Source: Lactifluus volemus
Lineage: Eukaryota > Basidiomycota > Agaricomycetes > Russulales > Russulaceae
Assembly (NCBI GenBank): GCA_022376515.1
Contig: WTXI01000612.1
Span: 1 to 11,456, forward strand
DNA length: 11,456 bases
Direction of reading: 5' to 3'
Positions 7,706 to 11,456 of the stretch are shown one piece after another (position 1 is the first letter of the stretch; each line of letters begins with the position of its first letter). The position numbers and the translations under genes were made by a program. The notes beneath the pieces were generated by a model that was not told where the DNA came from, made no database searches, and saw only the letters and a list, made by a program, of their open reading frames with translations.

Positions 7706-8344
7706 GTTCTGGAAGGTCTGGCCTACTTGCACTCCAAGAAGGTCATTCACAGAGACATCAAGCCCTTGAGTGTTCTCCTCTCACAGCAAGGCGTCGTCAA
7801 GCTTTGCAACTTTGGTATGTCTGGTGAGCTCCTCAGATCTCGTGTGGGTACCTTTACCAGGACGGCCAAGTACATGGCGGTGCGCATGGGTAAGTTTTCC
7901 GCGTGGTGCGCATGCTCACACCTGGCTACCCTCAGCCCGGACACATCACAGGGACAGAATATACCATCAGCGCAGATGTATGGTCACTGGCCTTTCCATC
8001 CTAGAGCTCATCCAAAATCGGTTCCCCTTACCGGGGGATCTCGCCCTGGTGGATTTCATCATGCATATAACAAGTAGCCAGGTAGGTGGTCAACTCATCA
8101 CCACTCGCAAAGTGGGCACTCACGAAAATCCTAATATCATGTTTTGCAAGCCCCCACAGTTGGAGGATGAACCCGATCTTGGAGTGACACAATGAACAAC
8201 TTTATTGCCTTGGCGTAAGTTCCCCTCCCCCCATCGTTCTCAGATGCTGAAGGTCTCTTCATAGGCTAAATGAAGGATCCCGCCACACGTCACATACTGC
8301 GCGACATGCTTTTCCATCCTTGGTTCTCAAAAGCTTTTCCGTGA
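7706..8344 (+). pseudogene. MAP kinase kinase (Mkk1/2-type, cell-wall-integrity) 3' fragment, degraded
   Basis: Intact homologues phosphorylate the cell-integrity MAP kinase. Only the C-lobe is present. Exon 7706-7889 gives LAYLHSKKVIHRDIKP, GVVKLCNFGMSGEL and GTFTRTAKYMAVRM. A 62-nt intron (7890-7951) joins in phase to EYTISADVWSL; a missing G near 7990 breaks the frame before ILELIQNRFPLPGDL. An intron at 8082-8150 has a CTAAT branch site. Then come PPQLEDEPDL, a frame change near 8178, WSDTMNNFIALA, an intron (8215-8264), a frameshift at 8275, and DPATRHILRDMLFHPWF with a stop at 8342. The QNRFP and LEDE motifs favour Mkk1/2 over Ste7 or Pbs2 (family knowledge). DFG has become NFG, APE is lost, and the ATP-binding N-lobe is absent, so no kinase can be made. 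It lies inside the TIR element. Confidence 0.88.
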
Positions 8345-8422
8345 TTTTTCAACTCTATTTTTAGCATATCCCTCCAAACCCATAACCTGTCATAACCCAT
8401 ACCCTGGGCCGTCCACCGAGGG

Positions 8423-8447
8423 GTATGGGTTAAGAGAGGTTCGACTG
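8423..8447 (-). repeat. Right terminal inverted repeat
   Basis: Reverse complement begins CAGTCGAACC and ends CCCATAC; followed by TA at 8448-8449. It also forms a local hairpin with AACCCATACCC at 8394-8404. Confidence 0.85.
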
Positions 8448-8570
8448 TATATTAGTAGAGGACGTGTCTGTAGCCTGGTAGATGAGGACCATGTTCAGGC
8501 CTCTGTGCCTCCTCAATGACGATGACGATGTTCTCGCAAAGCCAAGTGATGATCCAGACACCACAGCCGG

Positions 8571-8687
8571 ACACCTCTGTGTTTCTCGCTGCAAGAGATT
8601 GTCTTTGCTATGCTGGTCGAGATTGCGGAGCGAGCGATGGCCCACATTGGGGGAAAAGAAGTCCAGATTGGTGGCGGTGTCGGCTGT
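8571..8687 (+). pseudogene. KAE1/OSGEP fragment (tRNA threonylcarbamoyladenosine synthesis, KEOPS)
   Basis: One open stretch reads [20 protein letters not shown] followed by [19 protein letters not shown]. This matches the central KAE1 block [28 protein letters not shown]...GGVGCN, with the Ala-Asp pair deleted (compared with the known family). KAE1 is the catalytic KEOPS subunit that makes t6A on ANN-decoding tRNAs. TGA codons at 8544-8549 lie just upstream in this frame, and the expected continuation after GGVGC (NERLQEMM) is missing. GTACAG at 8688 may be a former intron donor. Only about 39 codons survive, 124 bp right of the TIR element, so this is a gene relic and not a working copy. 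Confidence 0.8.
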
Positions 8688-8716
8688 GTACAGATTTATA
8701 CCCCCCACTGGACTGA

Positions 8717-8896
8717 TCACACCTATTTGTCAACTTGAAAGACATCGACCCTCTCGATTACGACTACCAGCGATTGCATCGCTGTGGGTGTGTCAATAGT
8801 GAGGCCATGTTTATTGGTCTTCCAGGAATATCCCATGAGGCGAAAGTGGTGTTAAGTCTGATGGGATGGAGGCGTGAAAGCTGGGACGATGACTGA
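8717..8896 (+). other. Unrecognised open stretch, possible exon relic
   Basis: Fifty-nine codons are open before TGA 8894-8896, including [37 protein letters not shown] and MGWRRESW. The composition looks protein-like and there is no start codon at the beginning. I cannot assign a family. It directly follows the KAE1 relic but does not resemble KAE1. It may be a chance frame. Confidence 0.25.
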
Positions 8897-8911
8897 CTTC
8901 CACCAAGGATG

Positions 8912-9152
8912 AAGCCACCCGGGCCAACACCGACACCATTCAGCCAACCTCCGACCACGACCGCTCATTCACTCTTCCTTATGTCTAAATACATTTCATC
9001 CGTCTCTTCCCGGTTTTTGTTCAACACTCTCTGCCTTCCAGGTGTTGACCGTCTTGAACGTGCTCTCTGTCATCTTGCCCCACTTCCGCCCTATCTTCGG
9101 CAGGTATATACCACCTCTTCGTGGCGGACAGAGATGGAGAGATACCACCTGA
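8912..9152 (+). other. Unrecognised open stretch, no start codon
   Basis: An open frame of about 80 codons without an early ATG ends at TGA 9150-9152. Its second half is hydrophobic then basic: FQVLTVLNVLSVILPHFRPI followed by FGRYIPPLRGGQRW. GGCAG followed by GTATAT at 9104 could also be a splice donor. The antisense frame is equally open, so the strand is uncertain. No family is recognised. Confidence 0.2.
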
Positions 9153-10482
9153 GCGGTCTCTGAAGCGTCTGGTACGTTATTATTCCTCTCCGGCAACTGA
9201 AAACCAGGCCTGTTAGGATCAGATCTTCATTCACATGCCATCCAGCCTACTCTCACAACTCTTACTTCTCCATCGCGCCAACACTCCGTACTATGACTGT
9301 TGTCATTCAAACTGGGGTTGTCAGCGGGATTCTCGAGCACATCGTTTAGCATGCCCCTACATTTCTTCACGGACCTAACTTCTTCGCAGTCGGGGGCATG
9401 ATATGAGGTCATCAAAATCATTTAACAATGAATTGCTCAAGTCAAAAAGTTTTTTGAAACCCTTCATTTTCGAATGACCGAACGAGCACGACTTGAAAAC
9501 GTTGAACAGTCCAGATGGCAGTGACACGAGATCATGATGTGAATGGTTTCAGGGCCAGGTGAGCATCATCTACACGTGGGAAATTAGGAAATCGTACGCC
9601 ATTCGTCGATTCATCTCCGTCTCAGACGGATCTCAGATGACTCGAGAGAAGCCCAATGTAGCTAGGCCCTTAGGGAATCCACACGTTCGCCATCTTCAAT
9701 TACAAAGCTTCAAATTAGAGGTCGATGTCACGGAGCACGAACCACAGGCGGTGGCGTGTCCACACAGTTGAACGAAGACGAAACAAAGTCTTGGTTGTCT
9801 CCTTTCTTATACTGTGCCCCCATAGGCCTCCATCAGACCCGGAGCTTGCCTGAACGCTTGTCGCATTGAGACAGAGGAAAGCTACTCACAGCTCCCCATA
9901 CCCAAACTAGAGGTACATCATCTGCTCTATATTTCATCCCGTCGCAATGAGTCATCATGATCAGCCCTTATAACCACAATCAGCTACAATGATAATTTCT
10001 TCAGCTATCGCAACTGCTGGTAACTTACGATGGTTGGGATTTCAATGCTCGGATGTGCTTTTGAGAGGTGCCAGTGATGCGTGGTGTCCTACTAGTGAAA
10101 GGCGAGCACATGATCTAAAAGCTTCTGATATGGTTATGGAGTGCTTGAACGCTCAGATTTGGGCATCAACTTGAGTGACTCGGATCATAATGCCACTTCA
10201 GCTGTTTTATGCACACTCAGCTTGTGTTTCAGACTGGCACACACGTACAGCATCCAGAAAATGTCGCACAGGTCCATTTGGCTTTACATCCATCCTGTTG
10301 TAGATAAATAGTTGGGATGCGACAGCCCGCATCAATACCCACAGCGAGCGAGCAAGCTCGCCCTCCTTTCCTCTCGTGCGCACGCACATGCTCATCTACT
10401 TCCCGCCTCTGTAACCTCACCGTACATTCACTCCGAAAATCAACTAATCATTATTCTCCCATTTCACACTGGAACTCGTGCA
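9153..10482. other. Region without an assignable gene
   Basis: About 1.3 kb with only short open stretches on both strands, none over 70 codons and none recognised. Weakly coding-like pieces are KFFETLHFRMTERARLENVE (near 9450-9520) and HLQLQSFKLEVDV (near 9690-9730). Possible splice-like sites occur (CAGGTGAGC at 9557, CCCCATAGGC at 9821) but no consistent exon chain emerged. No tRNA, tandem repeat, TIR or LTR was seen. Part of it is expected to be the 3' flank of the DUF6534 gene. Confidence 0.4.
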
Positions 10483-11456
10483 CTACCCAGACGTTTCCAC
10501 GGGGACACATGCACGTTCATGGATATCGTCCCTGTTTATGCCAGACGATTCTGAGGCGTCTTGGGTAGTCGTCTTGAAGTCTGCCAAGTTCATCAAAGCA
10601 ATAGCACCTTGCCCTTGAGGTGCCTCTGACGACCCCTTTCTCCCCAAAGCATAGTGATCTCTACTTGTTTGCGATGAATTGTTGAAGGCGAGGGGTGACT
10701 GTGGATTTTATGCCCCGGTCCTTTCCAGTTCAGAACGAGATGCAATTATAGACAAAGTAAAATACTGCACCTGTGAAGGTAATTCAAGCTGGCTTCGTTC
10801 AGCCATTTGTCCACGGAGTCGGGGACGTGATAAAAGTCCATCATAAATCATCTGTTCGATAACGCCCTTGTCGTGACCTCGTTTTGGGAAACAACTACTT
10901 ACGTAAGTGTATATTGACCCTGACGTCGTGTCCAGGAGGACATAAAACGTGTATTTTGGCAGTAAAAAGTATGTCGAAAATCCTGCAATGGCCCAGATAA
11001 TCGCAAAGAGTCCAATTTGTATGACGCTCCGAGCGAGATGATGCACGACTTGATCTGATCTCTGGAGACCACTACGGGAAGCTCTGAGCGCTCGATAAAG
11101 GAAATCTATGGAGTAGAATGATCAGTCTCACTGTGAACAGACTGTGAAGTGATGTACACATGATGAGGAACTCAGCAATAGCTTGCAACGTATGCCATAA
11201 GACAATCGCAACACGCTGTATGGTATACGAGACCTCTATGTCACTTTAGCGTATATCAGTAAGAGCTCGTTGTCGGTTCAATAATACACTTACGGCCGTT
11301 CCGTCAAAGCCCAACCCACTACGGTGACGGGAACGCCAATGAGAAAGGCGGTGAAGGAGAGTCCAAAGACCAGACCGGTCCTTAAGCGGCTGCCTGTTAG
11401 ATTGTATATCCTGTGATTTGGGAAGCCAGTCGGATAGGCATTCAAGAGATTAGAAG
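10483..11456 (-). CDS. DUF6534-type multi-pass membrane protein, 3' part (five exons, 5' end off the window)
   Basis: Exons joined in phase: 11456-11294, 11243-11158, 11105-10903, 10851-10771, 10698-10483, with introns of 50, 52, 51 and 72 nt (donors GTAAGT, GTACAT, GTAAGT, GTGCAG). The visible product is about 217 residues. Membrane segments are LVFGLSFTAFLIGVPVTVVG, VAIVLWHTLQAIAEFLIMYF, SVIQIGLFAIIWAIAGFSTY and a shorter YTFYVLLDTTSG. The loop SRSGLQRSDQVVHHL and the closing block IYTY...LLSRPRLRG are the typical basidiomycete DUF6534 pattern (family knowledge). The tail is polar, Ser/Thr-rich and ends at TAG 10485-10483. The function of this family is unknown. No frame defect is seen, unlike every other gene here. 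The 10770 donor GTGCAG is weak, and reading through instead ends at a TAA at 10708. The upstream exons and start lie to the right of the window. Confidence 0.82.

Larger units (their letters stand above)
7499..8447. mobile_element. Non-autonomous TIR transposon (TA target) carrying a kinase gene fragment
   Basis: The left end CAGTTGAACCTCTCTTAA (from 7499) and the complement of the right end CAGTCGAACCTCTCTTAA (to 8447) form a 25-bp terminal inverted repeat with 23 identities. Each end is flanked by TA (7497-7498 and 8448-8449), as expected for the Tc1/mariner/pogo superfamily; the CAGT start suggests a pogo-like member (inference). Subterminal ACCCATA-type motifs recur at 7584-7600, 7613-7619, 8394-8404 and, inverted, 8421-8431. 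No transposase frame exists. The 949-bp body is largely a MAP kinase kinase gene piece with its introns, which makes this a Pack-type element that captured genomic DNA rather than a cDNA. Confidence 0.8.

Noticed and set aside
8430..8720. Minus-strand 96-codon ORF
   Set aside because: It is antisense to the KAE1 fragment and crosses the right transposon end.
8482..8799. Plus-strand 105-codon ORF
   Set aside because: Wrong frame relative to the KAE1 match, which is one frame over and lacks an ATG.
10312..10568. Two plus-strand ORFs near 10312-10568
   Set aside because: They overlap in different frames and are partly antisense to the last exon of the DUF6534 gene, which has phase-consistent splicing.
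1..11456. tRNA, rRNA, CRISPR or bacterial operon features
   Set aside because: No cloverleaf, rRNA motif, regularly spaced direct repeats or Shine-Dalgarno-linked gene string was found.

Overview
The window looks like accessory sequence from a basidiomycete fungus, most likely an Agaricomycete. The clues are phase-consistent introns of about 50-72 nt with GTAAGT/GTACAT-type donors, a five-exon membrane-protein gene of the basidiomycete DUF6534 type at the right edge, and a chromodomain-bearing Ty3/gypsy retrotransposon. Nothing bacterial is visible.

Positions 1-6661 (minus strand) are most of one Ty3/gypsy chromovirus. The 5' LTR lies at 6174-6661, followed by gag (6139-4513), pol (about 4525-1206: protease, reverse transcriptase, RNase H, integrase, chromodomain) and an extra third ORF (1138 to beyond position 1). 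The 3' LTR is off the left edge. The coding parts carry about ten frameshifts and two in-frame TGA codons, but the regulatory architecture is readable. A TATA box sits 26-34 nt before a start site whose first 11 nt are exactly complementary to the primer-binding site, which is the layout of Tf1-type self-priming. A canonical -1 slippery heptamer followed by a 10-bp hairpin spans the gag/pol junction. A TATA box at the pol stop could drive the third ORF on its own.

Positions 6662-8900 are a graveyard of duplicated gene pieces and small repeats. They comprise a degraded gamma-tubulin fragment abutting the LTR (minus), a GGCTCG-rich palindrome (7162-7252), a long foldback hairpin (7325-7487), a 949-bp TA-flanked terminal-inverted-repeat element (7499-8447) that carries the 3' half of an Mkk1-type MAP kinase kinase gene with introns, and a short KAE1/OSGEP fragment (8571-8687).

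Positions 8700-10480 hold only weak, unrecognised open stretches. The right end (11456-10483, minus) is the apparently intact 3' part of the DUF6534 gene.

Taken together, one element-rich locus has collected fragments of at least three conserved host genes. At least one of them was moved inside a non-autonomous DNA transposon.
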